Source: Streptomyces harbinensis
Lineage (GTDB): Bacteria > Actinomycetota > Actinomycetes > Streptomycetales > Streptomycetaceae
DNA length: 64,000 bases
Direction: 5' to 3'
Assembly: GCF_900116145.1 (NCBI RefSeq)
Contig: NZ_FPAB01000005.1
Coordinates: forward strand, 62,001-126,000
The translations under genes were made by a program, and so were the position numbers. Under the pieces are notes generated by a model, which saw nothing but the letters and a program-made list of their open reading frames with translations, was not told the DNA's origin and made no database searches. Positions 47,705-55,198 of this stretch are shown in pieces (position 1 is the stretch's first letter; each line of letters begins with the position of its first letter).

Positions 47705-48232
47705 TCAGTGCCGTACGGCGGCGGCCCGGCGCCGCCGCCGTCGGATCCGGCCCACCGCCACCCCGATCCCGCGCAGCAGCGCCAGACCGGCGGCGGTGGC
47801 CGTCCCGCCGAACAGCCACGGAGCCCGCAGCGCCAGCTCGGTGACGGCCGCCATCGGCCCCAGCGTGGTGACCAGGCCCACCGCGAAGGCGATGGGGGCC
47901 GCCACCGGGGCACAGATCAGATCGGCGGGCCGCACCCACAGCGCGGCGGCGGTGCAGGCCAGGATGAACAGCACCCCGTACAGCGTGGGAGCCCCGCCCA
48001 TCGGCTCGCACAGCCAGGCGGCGCCGACCATGACGACGGTGGCGAGCACCCCGCAGCCGAGGCCGGTCAGCCGGGGACGGGGGAGTCGGGAGAGCGCCAC
48101 CAGCACGGGCGGCACCGGGCGCGTCCGCGGGCGCCCCCGCACCGCCGCCTGTCCGGCGGGCCGGGGCACACTCGTCCGCACCACGGCGGGATATGGCCGA
48201 GGGTGTTCGGTTGTGTGCGTACTGTAGTCCAC
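47705..48232 (-). CDS. DUF6542-like membrane protein
   Basis: About 175 residues: an Arg/Pro-rich cytoplasmic N-region, then about four membrane helices (LGCGVLATVVMVGAAWL; LYGVLFILACTAAALWV; APVAAPIAFAVGLVTTLG; APWLFGGTATAAGLALL) and a basic C-terminal tail. Function unknown; the family name is from recollection. The GTG at 48232 is six bases after TACTTT on the minus strand, a leaderless-type arrangement; an ATG at 48292 could add 20 residues but has no ribosome site. Confidence 0.7.
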   Translation of the reverse strand: MDYSTHTTEHPRPYPAVVRTSVPRPAGQAAVRGRPRTRPVPPVLVALSRLPRPRLTGLGCGVLATVVMVGAAWLCEPMGGAPTLYGVLFILACTAAALWVRPADLICAPVAAPIAFAVGLVTTLGPMAAVTELALRAPWLFGGTATAAGLALLRGIGVAVGRIRRRRRRAAAVRH

Positions 48233-48383
48233 GGATCCAAAGTAAGCCGCCGGACGGGGGCCGGGCGGGTATGGACACGCTTGACGTTCCATATGACTGT
48301 GCGCCCACAGGCTCGTACGGCCGCATGCGGGCGCCCGTAGACTGAGGACCGCTTCGTTTCTCCTCGCTACGGGAAGTCGTCAC

Positions 48384-49472
48384 GTGTCGCTCACGATCGG
48401 AATCGTCGGTCTGCCGAATGTCGGCAAGTCGACCCTGTTCAACGCCCTGACCAAGAACGACGTGCTGGCGGCCAACTATCCGTTCGCCACCATCGAGCCG
48501 AACATCGGCGTGGTGGGCGTCCCGGACCCGCGGCTGGACGAGCTCGCCAAGGTCTTCGGCTCCCAGCGCCGGCTGCCGGCCACGGTGGACTTCGTGGACA
48601 TCGCCGGCATCGTCCGGGGCGCCAGCGAGGGCGAGGGCCTGGGCAACAAGTTCCTGGCGAACATCCGCGAGTCGGACGCCATCTGCCAGGTGATCCGCGC
48701 CTTCAAGGACGAGAACGTCGTCCACGTCGACGGCAAGGTCTCCCCGAAGAGCGACATCGAGACGATCGACACCGAGCTGATTTTGGCCGACCTCCAGACG
48801 GTGGAGAAGGTCCTCCCGCGCCTCCAGAAGGAGGCCCGGATCAAGAAGGACCGGCTGCCGGTGGTCAAGGCCGTCGAGGAGGCCAAGGCCATCCTGGAGG
48901 ACGGCCGCACCCTCTTCTCGGCCGGCATCGCCCAGGGCACCGAGCGTGCCGAGCCGCTGCACGAGCTGCACCTGCTGACGGTCAAGCCGTTCCTCTACGT
49001 CTTCAACGTCGACGAGGACGAGCTGGTCGACGACGTCTTCAAGGACGAACAGCGCGCCCTGGTCGCCCCGGCCGAGGCGGTCTTCCTGAACGCCAAGCTG
49101 GAGGCGGACCTCGCCGAGCTCTCCGAGGAGGACGCCCTGGAGCTCCTCCAGTCGGTGGGCCAGCAGGAACCCGGCCTGGCCACCCTGGCCCGCGTCGGCT
49201 TCGAGACCCTGGGCCTCCAGACCTACCTGACGGCCGGCCCCAAGGAAGCCCGCGCCTGGACGATCCCCAAGGGCGCCACGGCCCCCGAGGCGGCCGGTGT
49301 GATCCACACGGACTTCCAGAAGGGCTTCATCAAGGCCGAGGTCATCTCGTACGACGACCTGATCACCACCGGCTCCATCACCGAAGCCCGCGCCCAAGGC
49401 AAGGCCCGCATCGAAGGCAAGGACTACGTGATGCGCGACGGCGACGTGGTGGAGTTCCGCTTCAACGTGTAG
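48384..49472 (+). CDS. ychF: Redox-regulated ATPase YchF
   Basis: 362 residues, the usual YchF/OLA1 length. GLPNVGKSTLFNALT is the P-loop, YPFATIEPNIGVV the switch region, and GPKEARAWTIPKG with the final GDVVEFRFNV the TGS domain. YchF is an Obg-family protein that prefers ATP over GTP and binds ribosomes. The start is a GTG with GGGAAG about nine bases upstream. It is the last core gene before the accessory region. Confidence 0.95.
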   Translation: MSLTIGIVGLPNVGKSTLFNALTKNDVLAANYPFATIEPNIGVVGVPDPRLDELAKVFGSQRRLPATVDFVDIAGIVRGASEGEGLGNKFLANIRESDAICQVIRAFKDENVVHVDGKVSPKSDIETIDTELILADLQTVEKVLPRLQKEARIKKDRLPVVKAVEEAKAILEDGRTLFSAGIAQGTERAEPLHELHLLTVKPFLYVFNVDEDELVDDVFKDEQRALVAPAEAVFLNAKLEADLAELSEEDALELLQSVGQQEPGLATLARVGFETLGLQTYLTAGPKEARAWTIPKGATAPEAAGVIHTDFQKGFIKAEVISYDDLITTGSITEARAQGKARIEGKDYVMRDGDVVEFRFNV

Positions 49473-49511
49473 TGACCCGCAGGCCACCCATCCGGTGGAA
49501 GGGCTCGTCAG

Positions 49512-49540
49512 GAGGGGTGGCCTCGTAGGGGCCACCCTTT
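49512..49540 (+). terminator. Terminator after ychF
   Basis: GGGTGGCC (49515-49522) pairs with GGCCACCC (49530-49537) round a 7-base loop, followed by TTT; wobble pairs extend the stem by up to three more. It lies 40 bases after the stop and marks the border of the accessory region. Confidence 0.85.
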
Positions 49541-49625
49541 CCGGCATCTCGGCAAGCACCGAGTGGTCTTGGGGATCGGCTCGACGCCGCCGTACCAGAG
49601 GTGCACGGCCGGCAAGGCGGAGACG

Positions 49626-51506
49626 TCACACCGCCGCGAAGCTCGAGGCCGCGCCGATCAGCTCCCGCAGTTTGGCCCGGGTCTCGGCGTCGGTCGAGTA
49701 CACGATGGTGCCGATCATGCCGCGGGTCAGCAGGACCTTATAGGTGTTGCGGATCAGTCGGCTGACGTCTTCATCGGGTGTCGACTTCTTGAAGACGGGG
49801 TCCTTCGACGCACCGCGGTTGACGTGCCACCCGTCCCCGCGCCAGACGAGGTCGGGGCCGATGATGACGCCACTCCAGTCGTATTCGAAGCCCTGCGCCG
49901 TGTACACGCAGCCCACCTGTCCGAAGCCGGCCGGGTCCGTGGCCCACAGAGCGGCCGGGGGCGCGCCCCCGACGGCTCGGTCGCCGTAGACGTTCCAGGG
50001 GCGGCGCCAGTCTCCGATGACCACGTCGGCGGGCAGCGCCTGCCCGGGCGGGACCTTCTTCGTCCAATTCCAGCAGTAACCGGCGGACATACGCGCGGTG
50101 TAGCCCTGGGAGCGCCGTTCTTCCAGAAGAGCCTCCAACTCCTGAGGAGTGTCCGCAATCAGGAGCTGCATCTTGCCGTCGGGCTTCCAGGTCACATGAC
50201 CTCCCGGCTCCAGCCCCAGCAGGCGCAGCACCCAGAGGAGATAGGCTTCGCTGCCGCCGCACCGGAACTGGCTGTCGAGCGACACTACCCGGCACGTCAG
50301 ATTCTTCTTCGCGGCGATTGCTTCGATTTCCGCGACCGTGCCCATTTCGCCGGGCCGGACGACCTGGTGCTCGTCCAGCAGGAAGACGGGAACGCGCGCG
50401 GCGTCGATGAGTTCTTCGACCTGTGCCTTGCCGGTGCGGTTCACCGCCGGTGTGTAGCGATTCGCCGAGGTTTCCCGCATACGATGAGCTTCGTCGCAGA
50501 TCAGGACGTCGAGGCCGTTGTGCTCGGCGGTCATGAAGCTGTTGAAGTACTTGAAGAGGTCCCGCACCTCGCGCTTCCGTGTTCCTGCGACCTTTCTCAT
50601 CGTCGTGGTGAACGACTGGGAGCCGGTGGCGTGGAGAGCAGTGATCTTCTGACGGTAGAGCTCTCCGAGGAGTGACAACGCGATGACGCTCTTTCCCGTC
50701 CCCGGCCCGCCTGTGACGATCACGACTTCTTTGTGATCCGACCGTTTGGCTCGCCGGACGGCGTTCAGGACGGTGCGGTAGGCGACTTGCTGCTCATCCA
50801 GCAACACGAATTGCTCGCGCTCACGGACCTCTTGGGCCGCGACCGCCATGAGCTGTGTGGACGGCCCGACCTTTCCGTTGATGAGATGGTCCGCGGCGGC
50901 AACCCCCGGGGCGCTGCTCAGTCTCGAGCGCAGAAAGTCGATGAACTCGGCCCGTCGTGATCCGATGAAGAGCTGGCCGTACTGATCCTCTTGTGCTTCG
51001 AAGAGCCCGCCGACACCGAACTCGGTGGCATTGTGCAAGTACGCGGCACCACTGAGTCGTTCGGGGTGTTCGGCCAGCGCCCCGTTGAAGTTGATGAGGT
51101 ACTGACAGTAACCGCGTACTTGGTCGACGGGATTCAACACCGCGCGCTTGTAGGCATCGACGCGGCACAGCGACGGATCATCGTCGTCCGGTTCGGCGCT
51201 GCTCCACTGCTTCAGCTCCACGATCACGTACGACGGCAGCCCGGTTCTCGGATGGACACCGGCCAGTACGGCGTCCGCGCGCTTACTGTTCAGCGGCAGC
51301 CCGTACTCCAGGAGCATCTCCACCTGCCCCAACCCCGCGTCGTTCAGGGCACTCGCCAGGACGGGAATGCTCCGCTCCCACGACCGGACCTCGGACGCGC
51401 TGGGCCTGTGGCCGTGCACATGAGCGAACTGTTCCGTCAGGCGGAAGAAGAGCCCGCCGGAGAGGCACTCGGCAGCGACCAAGGCGGCGGAGTCTCGGAA
51501 CAACAC
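49626..51506 (-). CDS. Nuclease-helicase fusion (DUF2075/Schlafen group 3 type), copy A
   Basis: 626 residues. The N-terminal 180 residues include RADAVLAG...SYVIVELKQW, where Asp and the E-x-K pair match a PD-(D/E)XK nuclease core. The C-terminal part is a superfamily 1 helicase/ATPase: Walker A GGPGTGKS, Walker B LICDEAHRMRE, VFLLDEHQVVRPGE and a final NTYKVLLTRGMIG block. Pfam PF09848 (DUF2075) is now called the Schlafen group 3 helicase domain. The start is GTG 51506 with GGGGG six bases before it. It is a paralogue of the gene at 51616, similar across its length. A defence role is inferred from the family, not shown. Confidence 0.85.
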   Translation of the reverse strand: MLFRDSAALVAAECLSGGLFFRLTEQFAHVHGHRPSASEVRSWERSIPVLASALNDAGLGQVEMLLEYGLPLNSKRADAVLAGVHPRTGLPSYVIVELKQWSSAEPDDDDPSLCRVDAYKRAVLNPVDQVRGYCQYLINFNGALAEHPERLSGAAYLHNATEFGVGGLFEAQEDQYGQLFIGSRRAEFIDFLRSRLSSAPGVAAADHLINGKVGPSTQLMAVAAQEVREREQFVLLDEQQVAYRTVLNAVRRAKRSDHKEVVIVTGGPGTGKSVIALSLLGELYRQKITALHATGSQSFTTTMRKVAGTRKREVRDLFKYFNSFMTAEHNGLDVLICDEAHRMRETSANRYTPAVNRTGKAQVEELIDAARVPVFLLDEHQVVRPGEMGTVAEIEAIAAKKNLTCRVVSLDSQFRCGGSEAYLLWVLRLLGLEPGGHVTWKPDGKMQLLIADTPQELEALLEERRSQGYTARMSAGYCWNWTKKVPPGQALPADVVIGDWRRPWNVYGDRAVGGAPPAALWATDPAGFGQVGCVYTAQGFEYDWSGVIIGPDLVWRGDGWHVNRGASKDPVFKKSTPDEDVSRLIRNTYKVLLTRGMIGTIVYSTDAETRAKLRELIGAASSFAAV

Positions 51507-51600
51507 AGGATGCCCCCGGGCAGCACGAAGGAACTCGTGCGGGTGGGGGCATGTCCTCGTTGACTCCGCGCGGCGGAGCGGAAGCCCGGCGGGCCGCAGC
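51507..51600 (-). promoter_or_regulatory. Conserved structured leader of nuclease-helicase copy A
   Basis: On the transcript strand, in order: a short CCCG/CGGG hairpin (51582-51596), a hairpin with CTCCGC/GCGGAG arms (51564-51578), a shared ATGCCCCCACCC, a hairpin with GCACGA/TCGTGC arms (51523-51540), then CCGGGGG and the GTG start. It matches the leader of copy B over about 90 bases. The upstream ATG (51552) is out of frame with the gene. Confidence 0.75.
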
Positions 51601-51615
51601 TACGACGGATCAAGG

Positions 51616-53670
51616 CTACCCGCGGCGTCTCCTGTGAGCAGGTGGCAGGTGAGATCCTTCGGCGGTGAGCCTGGGCTCGGCACCGTCGTAGTGCTGCATA
51701 CCGATCGTCCCGGGGATGAGCTCCCGCAGGGCGTTGTGCGTCGCCGGGTCCACGGCATAGAGGACGGTCCCGACGACGCCCCGGGTCAGCAGCACGTGGT
51801 AGGCGTTACGAATGCACCGGGTGACCATCGCGTCATCGATTCCTCGGTCGAACGCGCCATCCTCGGACGCCGTCCGGCTCACCCTGAAAGCGCCGTCCCG
51901 GTACAGGAGGTCCGGGCCGATGATGACACCGTTCCAGTCGTACTCGAACGTCTGTGCCGTATAGACGCAGCCAATCTGTCCGATGCCGCGGGCATCGGTC
52001 GCCCACACGTCCGACCGGGGCGCGTGCGGCACGGTGTGCTCGGGTTTCACGTTCCAGGGCCGGTGCCAGTCCCCGATCTGCACGTCGTTCACGAGCGTGT
52101 GCCCCGCGGGTGGGCTCCAAGGCCAGCAGAACCCCGCGGTGATGCGTGCGGTCATCCCTTCGAGTCCTCGTTCCTGAATGAAGCGCTCCATCTGCTCCGG
52201 AGAATCCGCCACGGTGAGCGTCATCCGCCCGTCGGGCTCCCAGCTCACCGGGTCGGAGTCGTCCAGCCCCAGCAACTGCTGCACCCAGCTCCGGAACCTC
52301 AGACTGCCTCCCGCTCGGAAGGTCCCACTGAGATCGGTCACTTCGACCCGGCACCCCATGCTCTCGGCGACTTCCTTCAAGTACCGGGCCGTTCCGACCT
52401 CGTCCGGACGGATCGACTGGTGGTCGTCGAGGAGGAAGACCGGGACCTTGGCGGCTCTGATCAGCTCCGTGGCCTGTGGCCGGTCGTCGTCCCGAACCTC
52501 TTTCCGGGTGTAGCGGTGCGTCGAATTGCGCCGCATGCGGTGAGCCTCGTCGCAGATCAGCACCTCGACGCTGTCCGGCGGAGCATCGGCGAAGCTGTTG
52601 AAGTAGCGGTACAGCCGGCGAGCCAGGGCCTTCTTTTGCGCCACTTCTCCCCGGCGAGCCGTGCTGCTGGTGATCTCCCGCAGGGTTTCCGTGTAGGCGT
52701 GGGATCCGCTCGCGAGCACGGCTTCGTGGCCCTTCTGGTTGAACACACGCTGCAACTGCAGGGCTACGGCACTCTTGCCGCTACCTGGGCCCCCGCGGAG
52801 GATGTACACGCGTTTGGGCTCTGCTACAGAAGTGCTCCCGGTGGGAGTCGGTTCGTAGAACAGCCCGACTTTGAGGCCGGTGAGTGGAGCGGTCTTCTCG
52901 AGGTGTCTGCTGATCCGGTCGAACGCCACGTACTGCTCGTCCAGAAGCTCGAGACCGCCATTCTTGACCGAGCGCTGCCGGGCGATGTCAGTGACTTTGA
53001 GCAGTGGGTAGCGACGTGCCCGGCGCAGCGCTTCGGCGGCCGGTTTCCCGGATGCGGGAGCGAATCTGCCGACGAGCAACTGCCGGAAGCGCTCCATGTC
53101 GTCCAGCGTGTAGAGAAACCCGTGGTTGGACTCGGGCAGCTTGAAGAGTGCTTCCACGCCGGCGTCCCGTGCGTTGTGGAGCAGCGCCACACCCTTCAGC
53201 CGCTCGGGGTCCTCCTGCAGGTGCGCGAGATAGCGCACCATGTAGTCGCAGTAACGCTGTATCTGACGGACGGGATGGAGCTTGTGCTTTCCGTCGCCGA
53301 ACCCGAGGTCCACGGCGATTGGACAAGCGCTGTCGACTGTCGCATGCCGAACCTGCTTCAGTTCGATGGCCAGGTAGGAGTCCGACCCGGTGCCCGGGTG
53401 TCGGCCGCAGAGGACGAGGTCGACCGCCGAGTTGGTGTGGGGCAGGTCGACCTCGACCTGCACCTCGACTTCTCCTCGTCCGGTTTCCAGTAGTGCTTTG
53501 ACCACCACCGGAATGCTTTTGTCCCACGATTCCACATCACCGCGGGTGGGCTCGCGCCCGTTGGCCGAGGTGTAGGCGCCGATCAGCCGCTCGGTGAGCG
53601 GGAGGCGCTGCGAGGTGGAGCGGGGGACGATGAGGCGATCGCATTCGGCTGCAGACAGTTGCAGGAGCAC
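51616..53670 (-). CDS. Nuclease-helicase fusion (DUF2075/Schlafen group 3 type), copy B
   Basis: 684 residues with the same order as copy A: an N-terminal nuclease-like part (AVDLVLCG...SYLAIELKQVRHA), then Walker A GGPGSGKS, Walker B LICDEAHRMRR, VFLLDDHQSIRPDE and NAYHVLLTRGVVG. It has extra residues after the nuclease part and an Arg/His-rich C-terminus. GTG 53670 is used because it is exactly the position of the only possible start of copy A, with GGGG six bases upstream; the in-frame ATG at 53712 lies in the leader. Copy A follows 109 bases downstream on the same strand. Confidence 0.85.
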   Translation of the reverse strand: MLLQLSAAECDRLIVPRSTSQRLPLTERLIGAYTSANGREPTRGDVESWDKSIPVVVKALLETGRGEVEVQVEVDLPHTNSAVDLVLCGRHPGTGSDSYLAIELKQVRHATVDSACPIAVDLGFGDGKHKLHPVRQIQRYCDYMVRYLAHLQEDPERLKGVALLHNARDAGVEALFKLPESNHGFLYTLDDMERFRQLLVGRFAPASGKPAAEALRRARRYPLLKVTDIARQRSVKNGGLELLDEQYVAFDRISRHLEKTAPLTGLKVGLFYEPTPTGSTSVAEPKRVYILRGGPGSGKSAVALQLQRVFNQKGHEAVLASGSHAYTETLREITSSTARRGEVAQKKALARRLYRYFNSFADAPPDSVEVLICDEAHRMRRNSTHRYTRKEVRDDDRPQATELIRAAKVPVFLLDDHQSIRPDEVGTARYLKEVAESMGCRVEVTDLSGTFRAGGSLRFRSWVQQLLGLDDSDPVSWEPDGRMTLTVADSPEQMERFIQERGLEGMTARITAGFCWPWSPPAGHTLVNDVQIGDWHRPWNVKPEHTVPHAPRSDVWATDARGIGQIGCVYTAQTFEYDWNGVIIGPDLLYRDGAFRVSRTASEDGAFDRGIDDAMVTRCIRNAYHVLLTRGVVGTVLYAVDPATHNALRELIPGTIGMQHYDGAEPRLTAEGSHLPPAHRRRRG

Positions 53671-53770
53671 AGGGTTCCCCGGGCACGAGTGGACTCGCGC
53701 GGGTGGGGGCATGTCCCTTGCGGCTCCGCCGAAGCGGAGCGGAAGCCCGTCGGGCCGCGATGACTATCGG
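53671..53770 (-). promoter_or_regulatory. Conserved structured leader of nuclease-helicase copy B
   Basis: Same order of elements as the leader of copy A. The middle hairpin is GCTCCGC-TTCG-GCGGAGC on the transcript strand (53723-53740), that is, a 7-pair stem with a UUCG tetraloop. The third hairpin (53683-53700) has a G-U pair where copy A has A-U. The rest of the 53771-53831 gap shows nothing. Confidence 0.75.
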
Positions 53771-53831
53771 TAGATTAGCCGGGCCTCGACAGGGTCGGGG
53801 CGGGCCCCGGAAGCCCGCCCGCCGCCCCGGC

Positions 53832-53960
53832 TCAGCCGAGGCGGTGCACCACAGCCTGCGCCAGTGCCCACATCAGGTTTGAGCCGAGGCCCGCTGTGAT
53901 GCCCACCAGGACATCACGGAACCAGATCCGGGGCTTGGGCGTGTACTCGTTGGTGGCCAT
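53832..53960 (-). CDS. Very small membrane protein
   Basis: 42 residues: a polar start (MATNEYTPKPRIWFRDVL), then one hydrophobic helix (VGITAGLGSNLMWALAQAVV) ending HRLG. Such tiny EYTP-type proteins with one helix recur in Streptomyces genomes from memory (possibly the DUF6408 family), of unknown role. AAGGGA lies 10-12 bases before the ATG, rather far. It is upstream of nuclease-helicase copy B on the same strand, with about 160 bases between. Confidence 0.5.
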   Translation of the reverse strand: MATNEYTPKPRIWFRDVLVGITAGLGSNLMWALAQAVVHRLG

Positions 53961-54441
53961 GGGGAACGCGTCCCTTCGGTCGTAGCCGGTGACGGCGCCG
54001 GATGGCTCCCGCCGGGAACGCACCGTGGGCCGAGCCGACGGACCGAAAGTTCACATTTCCGCAACCATCTCGCGTACACCCTCCGGGGAGAAACGCGGTG
54101 CGGGACAACGCTAACGCATGGCTGGAAGGTCTGCGCAGAAATGTATCGGCATGCACTGCACGTCAGCTGACGGCGTGAAAGGCATGAGTGGTAGGACGCG
54201 GGCGCCCCTTCCGTTCCGCGCGCTTGCGCCCGTGCACCGTGCACAATTCACCACCAGGTGCAGATCCGGGGCGGTGCGGGCGGGAACGGGGTATCTCCGC
54301 ATCATTCAGTGAACGGTGCTGGTCACAGTGGGTCATCACTTCGGGTGATTCGGTGGCCAGCTCTTGCGGATGGCAACCCTCCGTTGCCAAGCTGTTGCTG
54401 TTTGTGAAGAGCAGCAGGCAGGATCAAGGCCGGGAGGGCTT
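53961..54441. promoter_or_regulatory. Non-coding region with candidate GntR operator
   Basis: 481 bases with no gene I can support and visibly lower GC than the core. TGGCAAC-cctcc-GTTGCCA at 54371-54389 is a perfect 7-base-arm inverted repeat about 55 bases before the GntR start. GTGCAC occurs twice one base apart at 54232-54244. GGGAGGG just before the GntR ATG is its ribosome site. Confidence 0.45.
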
Positions 54442-55194
54442 ATGCCGTTCGGTGAGCAGCCCGCTTATCTGAAGGTGGCCGAGGATCTGCGGCAGCAGAT
54501 CGCGGATGGGCGGTTGCCGCCGCACACCCGGCTTCCCTCTCAGGCGAGCATCCGGGCCCAGTACGGGGTGTCCGACACCGTGGCGCTGGAGGCGCGGAAG
54601 GTGCTGATGGCGGAGGGGCTGGTGGAGGGGCGGTCCGGGTCCGGGACGTATGTGCGGGAGCGGCCGGCGCCGCGGCGGATCTCGCGCAGTGGGTACCGGA
54701 CGATCGGGGAGTGCTCGCCCTTCCGGCAGGAGCAGACGGATGAGCGGGTGCGGGGGACGTGGGAGGGGAAGAGCGAGCAGATCACCGCGCCGGACGCGGT
54801 GGCCGGGCGGCTGGGGATCGCGACGGGTGATCCGGTGATGTGTACGCGGTACGTGTTCCGTACCGGGAACGAGCCGGTGATGATGTCCACCTCCTGGGAG
54901 CCGCTGTCGGTCACCGGCCGGACGCCGGTGATGCTGCCGGAGGAGGGGCCGCTGGGCGGGCGTGGGGTGGTGGAGCGGATGGCGGCCATCGACATCCAGG
55001 TGGACAACGTGGCCGAGGAGGTCGGCGCCCGGCCCGCGCTGGCGGCCGAGGCGCGGGTGCTGGGCGGGTTGGCCGGGCACGCGGTGCTGGTGATCACCCG
55101 GACGTACCGGGCCGGCGGGCTGCCGGTGGAGACGGCGGATGTGGTGGTTCCGGCCGACCGGTTCCGGATCGCGTACCACCTGCCGGTGCGGTGA
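54442..55194 (+). CDS. GntR/HutC-type transcription regulator
   Basis: 250 residues. The N-terminal winged helix (about 5-75) has AYLKVAEDLRQQIADGRLPP, LPSQASIRAQYGVSDTVA and GSGTYVRERP. The C-terminal UTRA effector domain (about 95-245) has the MCTRYVFRTGNEPVMMSTSW and ADVVVPADRFRIAY patterns, so it belongs to the HutC subfamily, which responds to sugars, amino acids or similar ligands. The gene it controls is not evident. It converges on the PAS-GAF-PP2C gene, with only 4 bases between stops. Confidence 0.9.
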   Translation: MPFGEQPAYLKVAEDLRQQIADGRLPPHTRLPSQASIRAQYGVSDTVALEARKVLMAEGLVEGRSGSGTYVRERPAPRRISRSGYRTIGECSPFRQEQTDERVRGTWEGKSEQITAPDAVAGRLGIATGDPVMCTRYVFRTGNEPVMMSTSWEPLSVTGRTPVMLPEEGPLGGRGVVERMAAIDIQVDNVAEEVGARPALAAEARVLGGLAGHAVLVITRTYRAGGLPVETADVVVPADRFRIAYHLPVR

Positions 55195-55198
55195 TCCG

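Noticed and set aside
51283..51552. 89-codon frame starting MPPPARV before nuclease-helicase copy A
   Set aside because: In copy B the same ATG is in frame with the gene, in copy A it is not, and the rest of the frame is antisense-like noise; the ATG is treated as part of the leader.
54111..54312. Short frames on both strands in the gap before the GntR gene
   Set aside because: About 64 codons each, antisense to one another, without ribosome sites or conserved-looking sequence.
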